Source: Candidatus Aminicenantota bacterium (GTDB taxonomy: Bacteria > Acidobacteriota > Aminicenantia > Aminicenantales > Aminicenantaceae). From it: a stretch of 5,758 nucleotides of DNA. The notes under the pieces were generated by a model. That model saw nothing but the letters and a program-made list of their open reading frames with translations, was not told the DNA's origin and did no database searches. The stretch lies in contig JAUWYH010000108.1 of NCBI GenBank assembly GCA_030615975.1, forward strand, positions 1 through 5,758, written 5' to 3'. The translations under genes and the position numbers were made by a program. This document shows, piece after piece, positions 5,636-5,758 of this stretch (positions are counted from its first letter, which is position 1; the number at the start of each line of letters is the position of its first letter).

Positions 5636-5758
5636 GTGGATAGGCGAGATAAACTCGAAGCCGGGTATTTTCTATTCGCCAGGAGAATCCAAAAAAAGTT
5701 ACTTGAAGATATACAGGAAACTGGCAGAAGTTATAAAAGAGCAGTTGACAAAAACAGG
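5636..5758 (+). CDS. Possible start of a divergent gene, unknown function (runs off the right edge)
   Basis: From GTG at 5636 the plus strand is open to the window end for 41 codons, beginning VDRRDKLEAGYFLFARRIQK, charged and helix-like. AGGA lies five bases before the GTG, a modest ribosome-binding site, and a TATAAT sequence at 5558-5563 could serve as a -10, though no good -35 precedes it. The frame is stop-free back to 5555 but has no better start. A second plus frame is also open from 5592 to the end and looks just as protein-like (SKPGIFYSPGESKKSYLKIY), but it has no normal start after a TAG at 5589-5591. One of the two frames is probably coding; I cannot tell which. No family is recognised with confidence. 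If real, it is divergent from the sigma operon and shares its upstream region. Confidence 0.3.
   Translation, partial: MDRRDKLEAGYFLFARRIQKKLLEDIQETGRSYKRAVDKNR

Noticed and set aside
1..5758. CRISPR array, transposon ends, tRNA or rRNA
   Set aside because: No regularly spaced repeats, no transposase-like frame with terminal inverted repeats, and no recognisable structural RNA sequence was seen on either strand.

Overview
The window reads as one minus-strand operon from an AT-rich, diderm (Gram-negative-type) bacterium. Seven genes are identifiable: an ECF sigma factor, a zinc-finger membrane anti-sigma factor, a membrane-anchored Spy/CpxP/CnrX-like helical protein, a MacA-type periplasmic adaptor, a MacB-type ATPase, a MacB-type permease, and the first 105 codons of a TolC-family outer-membrane channel that runs off the left edge. 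The outer-membrane channel and adaptor imply an outer membrane. The separate ATPase and permease genes differ from the fused MacB of Escherichia coli and are usual in many other diderm phyla. The lineage cannot be named from this sequence alone.

Layout from right to left, the direction of transcription. Bases 5358-5758 hold the upstream region. It contains a candidate ECF promoter overlapping a perfect 7-bp dyad, a weaker sigma70-like promoter, and an ambiguous coding stretch on the plus strand that leaves the window. Next come sigma (5357-4782), anti-sigma (4792-4298, overlapping by 11 bp), the Spy-like protein (4301-3870, ATGA overlap), MacA (3864-2506), ATPase (2461-1769) and permease (1764-544). 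A 228-bp gap follows (543-316), then the TolC-like gene (315-1, partial).

The genes can be read as an envelope-stress circuit wired to its own export pump. The anti-sigma factor would hold the sigma factor at the inner membrane. The anchored Spy-like protein is positioned to sense or buffer a periplasmic signal. Released sigma would transcribe the whole operon, including its own gene, from the candidate GGAAGAT-N15-GTCTAA promoter, and so produce a MacAB-TolC-type tripartite efflux pump. The architecture resembles a cross between cnrYXH-type regulation and MacAB efflux. The substrate cannot be deduced. The individual families are well known; the less explained parts are the regulatory region, the linker in MacA, the gap before tolC and the right-edge reading frame.
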